DNA from: Oscheius sp. JU75
Taxonomy: Eukaryota; Nematoda; Chromadorea; Rhabditida; Rhabditidae
NCBI GenBank assembly: GCA_037178855.1
Contig: JASJZC010000002.1
Location: 5,208,001-5,272,000 of the forward strand
DNA: 64,000 bases
Reading direction: 5' to 3'
Shown: positions 23,501 through 35,237 of the stretch, one piece after another
How the letters are laid out: every line of letters begins with the position of its first letter
Numbering within the stretch: the first letter of the stretch is position 1
The notes under the pieces: model-generated
The model's input: the letters and a program-made list of their open reading frames with translations, nothing else
What the model was told of the DNA's origin: nothing
The model's database searches: none
Translations under genes and position numbers: made by a program

Positions 23501-24630
23501 TATGGCAAAAAGTGGCGATGGCAAACAGTCAGACCAAGTCCAGGGCCATTATCAATGAGGCGCTGCTAATCTCTATAGCTTTTCCTTCCGGAAAGAGGTC
23601 AATTCATTTTGTTTTTTTGGAACGTGTTTTCATAACTATAAATCAGTAAACATAATGGATGCTGGAGACTAATCGCCGGCGTGAGCAAAGGTGTTTGCTT
23701 CAATTAGAGCCGCTTGGTAATGTGTCGTTAAAGGCTCGTTAGACGCGCCGCGACCTCGTCTTGTGCAATATGACAGTAATCCGGCAGACGAGACCAATTG
23801 GGCGCTTCGGATCTCAGGAAACCTTCAGATTGAAATTGTTCTGGGAATGAGTACAGTATTGGCATCGAGAGTTCGAATCCTTCCAATTCTTTTGTCTCCT
23901 CTGGAACGGTCGGTTAGCCCGTCTCAGGCACTATGACTAACTGCTCCGAATCAGTGTGTCATTTGTCCCTTCGCCACTGACCGTAGGACACATGATATCA
24001 TCTGAGAGCATTCAAATCCAGTCCTGTTTTTTTTCAGCAAAGTTGCCAAAATAATGTGACTTGATTGGCTCATTGTTGCCCTGAACGCCTTCTCGCCCCT
24101 TCCTGTCAAAAGCTAAACTCTCCTGCTGCTCCCAGATCCATTCTTTTTCGGCAAATTTATGTCTCGCGATACAACTACCGTAGTCAATTAGTGAGACCCC
24201 CTCCTATCCGCGTGTCTTTCCAATTACATATTACTAATTCGTATGGAGGGAAGAGGACGATCGCTATGGTAATTTTTATGACGGAACGCAGAGAGTCTCG
24301 TGGAGAACATGTATGGCTATCCTATTATGCAAGTCGGGAACAATAGAAGGCGTTCCTTCGCCGTAAATCGAGAGGCAGAAAGGTTACTTTAACTCTTAGG
24401 TCGTTCAAGATTTTGCAAATTCCATTTCATATCTGTAGTCGTATCAGTTCGGCTAACCTCTACTCTCGACTCATTCTCTCAGGCTGACTGTTTTCAATCA
24501 TAGCATAGGAGAGAAGTGACTGTCCTTAATCTTATATTTGAGGAAGTTGTCTGAATGTGAAATTTGAGTGTCTATTCTCTTGACGCATACATTTATGTCC
24601 AGGGTAGTAAGTTTGTTATATTTAACAACC

Positions 24631-24745
24631 AAACTTCTGGACAACATAATTGGCTCGCTTCTGTTTCGTTGCCACGGACAAACAAACAAACAAACAAATA
24701 ATCAGAGTCCGCCACAGAAATATCGCGCTTTAGATAGTAGAGATT
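24631..24745 (+). repeat. dispersed repeat, copy 1
   Basis: A stretch of about 115 bp beginning AACTTCTGGACAACATAATT, containing a (CAAA)n run and ending TTTAGATAGTAGAGATT, is nearly identical to 27717-27825 in the same orientation. Copies differ by the number of CAAA units and scattered substitutions. Probably a fragment of a mobile element. Confidence 0.7.
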
Positions 24746-26703
24746 AGCACAGTATCTGGACTGATTCAATTCACTTGTTGTAAGAATTACAGTCTCTCTC
24801 CGATAGTTTTCGCCCTCTCCCTCCTTTCAAATATCGTAATCTGGTTGAGATGTGTCTGGATCCAATTTCTTCAGGCCATACGGTCATAAAATGCTCCCTG
24901 CTTCTGTCCTATTCTTCCTACTGCACAGATCATAAACGCCTCCTGGCCGAAGGGTCCCGACCAGCCGCCAATAACACCCAGATGCGACAATTTTCGACCA
25001 TTATTTGGCCAAGAGCCGCAACAGATTGAGGACAGCTTTGAGAGTCATATTAGACGGATCTCATAATTGGATCATTACGGTAGCCAATCTCTTGAGGAGA
25101 TGAGGTAAGGGGGAGGAGGAAGAGTTCTCAAGAAGGACAGACGCGTGCCAAAAAAAAGTCGACGCTGGCCAAATTGGAATAGGTGCAGGGGCGCTATCTA
25201 GTGGAGGACACTGACTCATTTCCCTCCCCACCTTTTCAAAATGTTATCTTCTGCGGGTCTCCTTGAGCATTCTCTTACCTTCCTTTGCTACCTATTTTGA
25301 GGGGGCATGAGACTAAAGATAACATTCTCTTTACTCGAAACAAGAGTGGTTTGTTTGAGTTTAACTTTCTAACTATTGCTTATCAACGCGTAAAGATTGT
25401 AGCAAACAAAGTCAATTTTACCAGTCGAGATGATACGGCTCTTTCTTTTCAATATGTATGTCTCCGTCAAAATGAACAATAGCGAGGAATGCTCAAAAAC
25501 GTTGATGAATCCTTTTTGTTGATCATAACTTCGTGTCTTACATCTTTGGAAGAAATTTCCCCTCCGTTTCATAGTCTCTAGTAAATCGAAGACTCCTCTA
25601 GATTTTCTGTTCGATATTATAGCCTTTTTCTCTTCTAAAATTCCATAACAATGCCTCCATGTTTCTTCTGAAAACTCCTCATATTGGCCGACAATTTACT
25701 GTAATGATATAGTGAGCAGGTGCCTTGAACACCCAGCCATCTCAATGGTTAGCCCCGCCCCGCGGGTGAATAGCAGTCAGTTCCGCCGCCTCCGAGGACG
25801 TTTTCGGAGAGTGAGAAGACGACCATAATAGGCCTAAAGATAGTTACTATACTCTCCCCTTTTCCTTCTCTTTCCATTGTTTTCCCGTTCAAATTTCCAT
25901 CCAACTGTCATCTGCAATCGTTTAAAACGATTATAGCTGTCAGCTGCAGGAGACAGGACCTCCCAAAGCCTATTATATCCTCGAATCTAATTGAGAATCG
26001 GCGGATTCTGCAAAATGGGTGTGACTTATTCTCCAGTATTTGAGTTCAGCCATTGCTCCAGCTCATTCTTGTTCAGGTATCGAAGTTACCTTAGCTCAAA
26101 CAAAACATCTCTACTTTCAACTTGACTCTGAATCCGGTGTGAAACTTCGTGCGTAGTCTGATCAACTCTTTTCAGCCCTGACAACTTTGCTGTTCTTGGC
26201 TGATAGTGAGCAAAAGTAAACATGGCACCCAGAATTTGCGACTTTCTATACAACCTAGAATATCCATGTAACTGCAACTTTCACCTTCGGATCCTTATGC
26301 TCTTTGGGAAGTTCAGCTGCTTCTCATTGTCCCATTTGCGGATTTCTGCTCACTCTTTGGCAGTTTGTTTATGTGTGTTAGAAGTCGTGTTTTCTGTCTC
26401 AGTCCCACCAAGAATTACTTGTGCAGGCACGATGTTCTAACAGTATCAAGCTCTATCTCATAAGCCCCTTTTTGAACTTGATAGGCCCTCTACTAAGACT
26501 GATTGACTCATGATGACGCTCCTATAAACAAGGAAGCTTTCTTTCATTAAGTGGCGCGTCGAACCGTAAGCTGAAATCCGCAGTCTTCAAATAGAGAGAC
26601 TTATCCCACCATTTCCGCCTTTGACTATACCAAAAGACTCATAATTGAGGAAGTCCATTTGAGAGAAGGCAGGTATAGCCTCCCTCTAATCTTGGCGGGC
26701 TGA

Positions 26704-27239
26704 TTACAAGTCAAAATCTTCCATAAAAGACTTCCACTGTCTTCCGCCACCTCCACCATTTGTCGACTTTTCAGTTTCGAATCGGCACATTACTCTAATA
26801 TCCTGTCGGATCATTACTCTAATATACTGTTGGAGTTCTTCTATTCGAATCTCACTCTGTACGGCTCCTGGTATTGTGTGAGTGACCTGTCTTTCTCTCT
26901 TAAACCCCAGCTTCAATCCATTGTTACAAAACTTTACATTGTTTTTTGAAACAGGCGCTGTGTCTACTTCCTCCACTTTTTCCTGAACTTCGAAACTTTG
27001 CGACTATTTTCCTAAAACAAAATCCTTCCAATCATTCTTGTTTTCTATTGGGACTTTTACTAAAATCTGCTTTTCTGTCCTCAAAAGGTTCGGATTAGTT
27101 CGGGGGTGGGGCTGATAGAGCTTAGAGACCTGAGAACTTAATAAGCAGCTCTGCTGTTCAACTGGCAGGTCTTCATTTTCTACTACTTGATTCTTTATAT
27201 AGCTCGCCTCTGTCACTTTAGCAGGTGGTGGCGTGATAA
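26704..27239 (-). CDS. possible two-exon gene or gene fragment, unrecognised
   Basis: Two open stretches on the minus strand join in frame across a 36-nt GT..TTCAG intron: one ends NKNDWKDF and the next starts EKVEEVDTAPVSKNN and ends FMEDFDL before a stop at 26704. The product would be polar and Gln/Glu-rich, with a GGGGG run near the end. No initiating ATG with a clear upstream acceptor was found, so an exon may be missing or this may be a decaying gene. No family recognised. Confidence 0.3.
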
Positions 27240-27716
27240 ATACTTTGTGAGCTTATCCCGACGACGTATGTGCCTGATCTCGATTAGCTTGGCTTTCTTT
27301 CGACACTTTTTCGAAAGGAAAGGGAAGACTGTTGGTGGGTAATATGAGGTTTTGATATACGGCTTTTTAGTCCTTTTTTTCTAAACCGATTGGAACAAGA
27401 CAATGTTTTTGCCGAGTCCATTGGCAGTGTTACATAAACTAGAAGCCTCGTTCTATGGCCCAAACACATTTGGACAGAGATCGAGAACTATTTACAGATC
27501 TGTTGCAACCGTTCAAATTACAGTGTTATTTAGAGTAAAACACCAGCCGTCTTCGCCGGCTTCACCATTCTTTTGTCATCATTTCGCATTGGCGGCTGCG
27601 CCGCTTCGTGGTAACAAAAGTCTCCCAGTGGCTTCACTGGGACAAAAACCAAGTTTTAGAACGCACTTAAAGCTGACCTGTCAACCAATTTAAACAATAG
27701 CTGTTCGTGAACAACA

Positions 27717-27825
27717 AAACTTCTGGACAACATAATTGGCTTACTTCTGTTTCGTGGCCACGGACAAACAAACAAATAATCAGAGCCCGCCACAGAAACC
27801 ATCACGCTTTAGATAGTAGAGATTT
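27717..27825 (+). repeat. dispersed repeat, copy 2
   Basis: Second copy of the repeat at 24631-24745, same orientation, with a shorter CAAA run (two or three units against about five). Confidence 0.7.
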
Positions 27826-30800
27826 CTGAAACGCCTCATTATATTTTTGTAACTTTGTCTTTGTTAGTTCATAATGAGCTTACCGAATTAGTTGCAACAC
27901 CCTCAAAACCATCGTCCCACAAAACCAAATCAGCTTTCCTCTCGCATTTTACAGTATATTTGTTGCTTAAGAGCTTATTCGCTTAATGAGGTTCACCCCC
28001 TCCGCCTCCAATCTCCTAAGCAGGTATTTATTTTGCCCAAACACCGGATCAGCTTACTTTCCGGTTACTTATACCGGAATCCAGCTCCAAGCACTCAGAG
28101 GAATGATGATCGTAATCGATCATAGTAGTACAGCGGTCGCGAAGAGGCGATAAATTGTTGCGACAATGGTCTATTGAATGGGGCAGAGGGGGAGACGAGA
28201 TACCGTAACAGAGAGAGCGTCGGGGACCGTTATTAATCTTCCCAGACTTACTCACAGCTCCTTTGTCGGGCCGGACCGATGGGGCAGGGCATTGTGCGGA
28301 GCCAGGAGCATGTCATAGAGAATAGACCTAGGGGTCTTTTGAAAGTGTCACCGATCTCTGGAAACAGGCGTCAGCATTCGAATATACGCTGGTATTAAGC
28401 TGTATTAAGCTGAATCCATCTGCCGAATTGGCCCTCCTCATCTTACTCAACATTAACAGTTCTTTTATTTAGCAGCTCTAACTGTATCTTCTGCTACTGT
28501 ATTAAACTAAATTTTTTTGTTTTGCCAGAAGATCTTTCCCAGTTTTATCCCTTGAGTTTCTTGCTAATGTCGTAGTAACTGTTCAGATCCAGAGATCTCT
28601 CCGTCTCCGAAATGCAGAAACTGCTTCCACACCCGCATGAGACTCTGTGGAGTTCTTATGGAAAGTATGACCCAGGATAATCAGCCAATGATTAGTTTTT
28701 TAATCGGACGATTCTAATCTGTGTTGATCCGCTGGTAACCTGCTTTCCCCGGGTTGGGGATCATCTCGACTCTAGTGGCTGATAACAGGGGAAGTAATTG
28801 AAGTCTATGGTAGAAGGCAACATTGGAAAGAGACATCAGGATCGAGCTTTTGAAAAGTCAGGATCTATGGTGAGGTTAGGATGTCATTCGGTTTTGGTTT
28901 GATACTTTCTCCAGAGGGTCTGACATAAGGACAGACGGGTCTCGGGCAATTGTCACAGTCCCGGACGCGATTATCATGGTTTCATTGAATATTCATCGGA
29001 GAGATGTCCCGTTTCGTGAGTACAAGATGCGCATTGCCTCCTCTCGCACTCTCCATTAATGACAGTCATCACTTACATCTGTCCGGCTAATTTATTGATG
29101 TCTCCAAATTCATAATTCCGTGCTTCCTCGTCTCGTTTTAATCTCTTCTCACCCTCAGGTGTAAATAGATGTTTTGATTGCGGAAGCCTGGACTCGAACA
29201 CAGCACTGATAATGGTAGAGAGGATGACGATTAGCGAAGCCTGTCGAGAACGCGTCGCCTCGGATTATGTCATTCCAGGCTCGTCGTCTGTAGGCTAGGG
29301 GTTTAAGAAGCAAACCAAAAAATGGACTGGCTCGTGGCCAATGAGCAGCTGTCTAATTCACCTGTCAATGCAAGTCTATTCAACATCATTTCCCTATCCT
29401 TCCACTCGAATTCGTTCCAAGTAATCGGCTGGAAATAGAGATAAACTACAGACTGAAGAAGGTCAACATCCCTGAGGACTTTTGGTTTTGAAAGTGCCAG
29501 ATTTATGCTCTTCTTGACCTCGGTCATCCTTTGGTAGGAGGTACCTTGGGCATCTTCTTCTCGTTGTGGGATTCGGAATCTCTGGCACGTTCTGTCTTGA
29601 CTTCTGGTACGGTTTGAAACCTTAAGAAGCATGGCAATGGGAGGCTCCTGAAGAGATCCAGAGAGTCCAGACCCTTGACTCTGTTTTTAGAACAGAATGA
29701 AAGGTCGAGTTCCTCATGGCAGGCTGACCAACAATCTTCGGGTGATAATGACCCAATCAGGGCAGTGACCAGAGCAAGAGCTAATCAACCGCCACTATTA
29801 AGCACGGAGAATATCATAACTGGCTATTAAGAGCTTTGCCGGTCCGTTTCACCTGCTCCTCATTCGAGAGCAACCGCGCCCCACACAATATATTCTGTTT
29901 CAATCGTCCTATGAAGAAGAACATTCGAATACAAACACCTTCGTCGGCTCGTGATAACTCCAGATCCCACAAATCTTCTATCTCTCTCCGACTGTCGGTT
30001 TACTGCCCCACTGATCTTTTACAAGCAGATTAAGAGGAAGAATTAAGAGCGAACCACTCTTTCCAGTTGCTTTCTAACACGTTCGCAAGAGAGCATACTT
30101 GTGGGAAGTTTTCCACCAAATAAGTCAATTTTTTCTGGATTATCGTAATCCCGAGACTCGGTCTCACCTTCTCATGACGTGAGACAGATCCTCAGCTCTC
30201 AGTTGCAACAAAATGCAGCTGTTTCCTTTTCTCTATCTTTAACCCCGCCTCGTTCTATTCTTGAGTCTGTACTCCTTCACTAAAGTCTAAACCGCAACCT
30301 TGCTTTTGAATGGGAAAGAATCAGATCCGATTCCTCTCTATAAACAATACAATGCGTCCTGTTTTCCTCAAAAGGTGTCAGATCCTGGCTCCGTACCATG
30401 TTTGCGCGATCAGTTCCCAAGATGAACCATGGCGGCTAGCGCGCCTTTGTCCGCGACTGTTGATGGGAATAGGAGAAGAGTGTGAACTTATTACCTCGAT
30501 TAAAATAACCACCATGTACGTCACATGGTTTCGGTGATTGTCTTGCTGCATAAACAATCGTAAAGAGTTTTCTGAATTGGGTAAAGGGCACCGCGGCTTG
30601 TTTTTATACCATTACTGCATCAATCGGGAACTGTGGTCCTCTCACTCATACAGTAATCCGAACATCTTCTCGTTTCCCTACAAGAAGCTAGGAATTGTTG
30701 CAGGTCGAGTGTACCAGCTGACTTTGTTTTGCTGCTTTAGCATCGAAGGCGGATCCGAGGTTCGATCTCACTGACACGCTTTCTCAATGAGCATAATCTT

Positions 30801-31305
30801 TTGATCGAATTTCATATGCTCTCTCCTCTTCTCTCATCAGCTTTGTGTCGTAATCACTGTTTACTGTACTTTGTGAGCGGAAGTCTTGCCGCTTCCTTTT
30901 TCCCTCAGCCTCAAAATGTCTCCCAAAATGAACCAAGTGAGCACACCAAGCCCCTCGAGATTATCTGTCGAAATCTTTTTTGAGTCATTGTAAAATGGAA
31001 GAAGCTGCAATCGTATACCATCGGGACCCATTATATGAAAATTCGCCCCAATATCGTCTCCTGAATCATACCGGGGCGACGGGCAGAGAAAGGAGAGAGA
31101 CGAGTAATTGAAAATGTGAGACAGACATCCGCCAATAGTATCACCCTGAATTTTCCTTGTCTTTCTCATTTGACCCATGATTCTGGCATGATACGAGTCA
31201 ATTAACTCGACTGACAATTCCAAATTTATGATCCAATTGTGATTGTTGCCACTTCATTCCCATTCTCTTCTCCACTTCAAACCTACAGTAATCTCCAGAT
31301 TCCAG

Positions 31306-34300
31306 ATGAGTGTCTTTTTCGCGGGAACCCAGATAGCGTCGCCAGACAAGAAGACCTCTTTCAACAGCTCGCCTGAGCCTATTTCGGTGAGTTTCTATGA
31401 GGAAGAACACTTGTTTTTCAAGTTGCAAAAACAAGGTTTCCCCCGATATGACATGTTTACTGAGGAGAACGGTTTCGCCACAATCGCACAGGATTCTTCT
31501 TTTCAGTGAATAATCGACGCTTTTTATGCCAATTTTATCGTATTTGCCCTGACAGAGCGTTTCGTATTGAGAAGCCCAAAACTGTTCTTTTTCAGCCGTT
31601 TATGGACAAGAAGGAGAGTCGCAGCAGTTCATACAGCATCTCACATCTCTTGGAGAAGAAAGACAACAGTCCCAGGTACTTTGTTTTTCACTGACTTTAC
31701 TAGGCATGAAAGTGTCGAGAATTAGCGGCTATACGGTATGAAATAGGGACGATTAGCCGCACCTGGTGGCTTTTAGACAGCTGCTGACAATCGCTGCTTT
31801 TTCCCGCGCAGTCTTTGTAGTTTCCCGCTAGCGATACCGTACAGTTCAAAGTGCAGCCTCTTTCCGGACGTTCCCATGATGACGAGCAAGTAAGAGGCCG
31901 AACCTTTTTCGGAGACAGTCTATTCATTCCTCGCACGCGATCTCATGTTCAACAGTTCTACTGACAGTGTGTAAGTGCTGATTGATGGGTCAATCCGGGC
32001 CAGGTGTTGCGTGTCAAAGACTCCATTTTTCAGCTCATCGAGTCTCAGTGACGAAGAGGCCGGCAGTCCGAGGAGTGGCTCGACAGAAGAAGAACGTTCC
32101 TCTCCGACAGCCTCGGATTCCACAACACATTCCGTCTTTCCTCATCTCATCTTTCCGACCTCGACCAGTATTCCGACTTCGCTCTGTGACATGCCCAGTC
32201 TGATGACCTCAGCCGGTGTTGACTTGAACCCTCAGCTTCAGGTATGTGCTGCTAAAATGAGACAGAAGCCCCATAATTTGCGTGAATTTGCTCAGTCAGC
32301 AATGGTTTGTGTAATTATAACACGATTTCGGTGTCCCCTTAATGATTATGAAATGTGACCGACGCAGGAGCGAATCCTCATTAGGACTACGAAGGATTAT
32401 GTCAAGGTCTATTATAGACTAACAAATTGCAGACGCTTAGGCGGTACGGGGAGAGATTTTCCTATTTTCAGAGTGCATATCTACAATTCCTGGTCAGTCA
32501 ACAGTTGAACAATGCCACGAATCCAATCCAGAGGATGCTTCAGGAACAAGGCAAGTCCATTTCGGGGAATTATGCAATAAATATGCATATGAGTACAGTA
32601 ATTAGGCGAACAGACAGTTTCGGGAGTGGGTGAGCCACCTGCCCGCCCGCTGGTTACTCAATTCAACCCGCAAACCTTAATGATCATCTGGAAATAAAGA
32701 GGAAGGAGGGAGGACACCTGCTCTTTTCCGGTCCAGAGAAGAAGAGGGATCTGTTTTTCATACCCACTTCCATGTGTGATGCAATTAGCTCAGAGCCAGA
32801 AATATGCGTAAATATTATCTAGAGAATGATATTTGATTAAGGGGCTACTGGATTGATAGTCGGCATTAATGATTGTTTTTGCGTTCGCGACTATCGCTTT
32901 ACAAGGAAACAGCTCAAAGAGACCTGGATGTCACAAATAGCTATCTTTTCCATATACTAACAATCACGGCAAGATTAACCAATCGAGCTACCGTAACCCC
33001 CAGGCGGTGTAAAAGAGCCTCGTAAACGAATAAGCGAATGACCGCGTCGAGTCGTAAAAACGCCGCTAAACACAACTAAATGATCTACAATATGTTGCCA
33101 AGTCTCGTACTTTGAGAAGCCCGCGTTTGCTTTTCGATGCCCACATAAGTGGCGAGTGAAATCCGCTTCATGGCCTCTGAATAGAGACGTAATAAAATGA
33201 TGAGGTTCAATGCGCAATCACAGCACAAAGGAAGACGGCAGAAGAAGGAGAGAGAGAGGGAACTAAATGTTTGAATTTCAGCAAGTCGTGGACTGAATCC
33301 CTTCACCTTGCTCCCAGTTCCCGGACTCAATTCTCTTGGCAGACTCCCCAATCCACTCCAGCTCTCCCCGAACAGTCTCACGCTCCAGAAGAAACAGAGC
33401 AGACCGACCTTCACTGGTCATCAGGTAGCTCCTTTTGTATACATCTCACAAAAATAAATTTTCAGATCTTCATGCTGGAGAAGAAGTTCGAGCAGACGAA
33501 ATACCTGGCCGGCACGGACAGAGCGCAGTTGGCTCAGGAGCTGAACATGAGCGAGAGTCAAGTGAAGGTTAGTCATATTTCCTTTTGGGACGAAGGGCAA
33601 CAATCGACCATTGCCTATTGAGGTGTTTGGCCATGAGGCCACACAAAAGAGATGAATGCGAGGCGAACCGCTTTTACGACATGAGCTCGACTTGCTTCGC
33701 CTAGCCCATTGGCGACAAGGACAAATGGGCCGAGAGGGGGTGACGCCCTGGAATCTTTGATACTAGCGCTAGGTAGTATCTTCGAACCAATAGTACAACC
33801 CTCGACGAGATCGAAAGACACTTCGAGACAGAGATAGTCCTTGTTCTCCAGAAATCGGAACAAGACTAACTTTCTTAACTACTACCGAGAACCGTCAGTT
33901 TAAACTTTGAGACGCTTGAGACTAGTTTTCACTAGTTCTGTATTCTAATAAGTTCAAAGAAGTTGTTCAAAGAGAACACCAAAGTCCATGGCTCCCGAAA
34001 ACAGCTAATCAGCTCAACAGACCCTGGAAGAGCCTGAGCCTCCGTAACTGCTAATACGGACTGATTGCTACCAGGCTCTCTTATCCTGCTCAAGGGCTGG
34101 CTACCGTATTCGATGGCTGTCATTGAGTGCCTAAAACGAGCTCATCGCCGCAAAATTCAAAATCCAATTTGTCCCCGGAGACTGGCTCTCATGCAAATCG
34201 CCCAGCGAATAATCATGCCTGATGAGCTCGGCTGTCATCGGGACTCAAAGAATTATAGTTTTTTTCAGGTTTGGTTCCAAAACCGACGAACAAAATGGAG

Positions 34301-34391
34301 AAAGAAGGAGGCCGCTGATAATGCCCTGACCAAGAGAGAAAGTGACGATAAGAGCATGCCTCTTCCTCCTTATATCGCCTCTCCGAATTGA
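31306..34391 (+). CDS. cog-1: NK6-class homeodomain transcription factor (COG-1/Nkx6)
   Basis: Nine exons (31306-31386, 31596-31675, 31845-31889, 31956-31970, 32034-32241, 32472-32550, 33282-33424, 33466-33567, 34269-34391) give 291 residues. The homeodomain, spread over the last three exons, has the Nkx6-specific run [16 protein letters not shown], then SESQVK and [19 protein letters not shown]. An N-terminal [11 protein letters not shown] resembles an eh1 Groucho-binding motif. In C. elegans, COG-1 specifies the ASER taste neuron, vulval and other cell fates and represses with the Groucho protein UNC-37. An internal start at 31602, just after an acceptor, could make a shorter isoform. Intron 6 uses a GC donor (G|GCAAGT at 32551) and exon 4 is only 15 nt. 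Orthology is strong; upstream exons 1-4 are less certain than the homeobox exons. Confidence 0.92.
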
Positions 34392-34456
34392 ACCTCAACA
34401 TTTCTCACTCGTTTTCATCTCTAGGTTTTCGGTGAATAGCAGTCCACATTCATAAT

Positions 34457-34569
34457 ATACAAAAATGCAACCTTTGGCAGTGATCTCTTCCTTTCCCTTC
34501 ATGTATACAACAGTTTTCTTCGCCTCGAGACGAGATACAAAATATTTTGAGCGAGTCCCTCATACAAAA
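34457..34569 (+). promoter_or_regulatory. three lsy-6 microRNA seed matches in the cog-1 3'UTR
   Basis: ATACAAAA, the perfect match to lsy-6 positions 1-8, occurs at 34457-34464, 34535-34542 and 34562-34569. The third is extended to CTCATACAAAA (34559-34569), complementary to the first eleven bases of lsy-6. All three lie between the stop codon at 34391 and the AATAAA signal at 34643. In C. elegans, lsy-6 represses cog-1 through 3'UTR seed sites to set left/right taste-neuron asymmetry. Confidence 0.85.
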
Positions 34570-34642
34570 GCCACTTCTGACCCTTGTTTTCTTGTGTGCA
34601 TTTCCCAGTATTTCTCGGTCTTCCATGACATTACCAGATAAC

Positions 34643-34648
34643 AATAAA
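34643..34648 (+). terminator. poly(A) signal of the cog-1-like gene
   Basis: Canonical AATAAA about 250 bp after the stop codon, followed by AT-rich sequence. It sets the likely 3'UTR end just beyond the three lsy-6 sites. Confidence 0.7.
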
Positions 34649-35237
34649 ATTTATTATCTAGCGGTAGCAAGCGTATTTGGATAGACAGAGCTTCGCTTCA
34701 ATAAAGCGAAGGGACCGGTGAGGGTCGAGAAGCAGGCACAGTCATCCTCATTCTTTAATTTGACATCTTCTCATCTTCTCAATGGATTTCCCCAAGAAGA
34801 CTTCTACTTTCTCCCTTTGTCAGTATCCTCTGAACCTATTTATGAAGAACATCTTGAAGAAGGTAAGTCTATCTGCATTTCTGAAGAAATTTTATACAAT
34901 AGGATAAGTCAGTAGTATGCAAAAACAACAGTTTGAATTGCCGCGCTTTACACCGCCCGGTTTTCAAAACGAACTACAGTAATCCCGCGCGATACTCCCG
35001 GCACTTTCGTGAAAAAAACAAGCTCTTGAATTTCTTTCCCATCTGTTCCTTTTTGCCGTCCGTCCGATTCCTTCAGTGAAACAAGTTGCGCAACAAAACC
35101 AAACGCCTATAGAATCATAAGGACGGTTAGTCGCATGAAGAATCCATATTTTTATAATCTTTTTGTTGAAGTGGGCCTAGAAGTTCGATATGTTTAGAAC
35201 TTTTATTGGAACCTCGTGTTTATCAAATGATTTTCAG

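Larger units (their letters stand above)
20531..31305. other. 10.8-kb gene-poor region upstream of the cog-1-like gene
   Basis: No gene with family similarity was found here. It contains the two copies of a direct repeat (24.6 and 27.7 kb) and one possible minus-strand gene near 27 kb, listed separately. Its size in an otherwise dense window fits an extended cis-regulatory region of the homeobox gene that begins at its right end. Confidence 0.4.

Noticed and set aside
29161-29290. tRNA-like T-loop (complement GTTCGAGTCC)
   Set aside because: The arms around it do not pair as a T stem and no acceptor, D or anticodon stem could be drawn.
30735-30775. GGTTCGATC sequence suggesting a tRNA 3' half
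   Set aside because: No matching D-arm or anticodon stem upstream; stem pairing fails.
33600-33860. Several short hairpins in the cog-1 homeobox intron, considered as a small RNA gene
   Set aside because: They are short, unrelated to a known RNA family, and have no clear promoter or precursor-like long stem.
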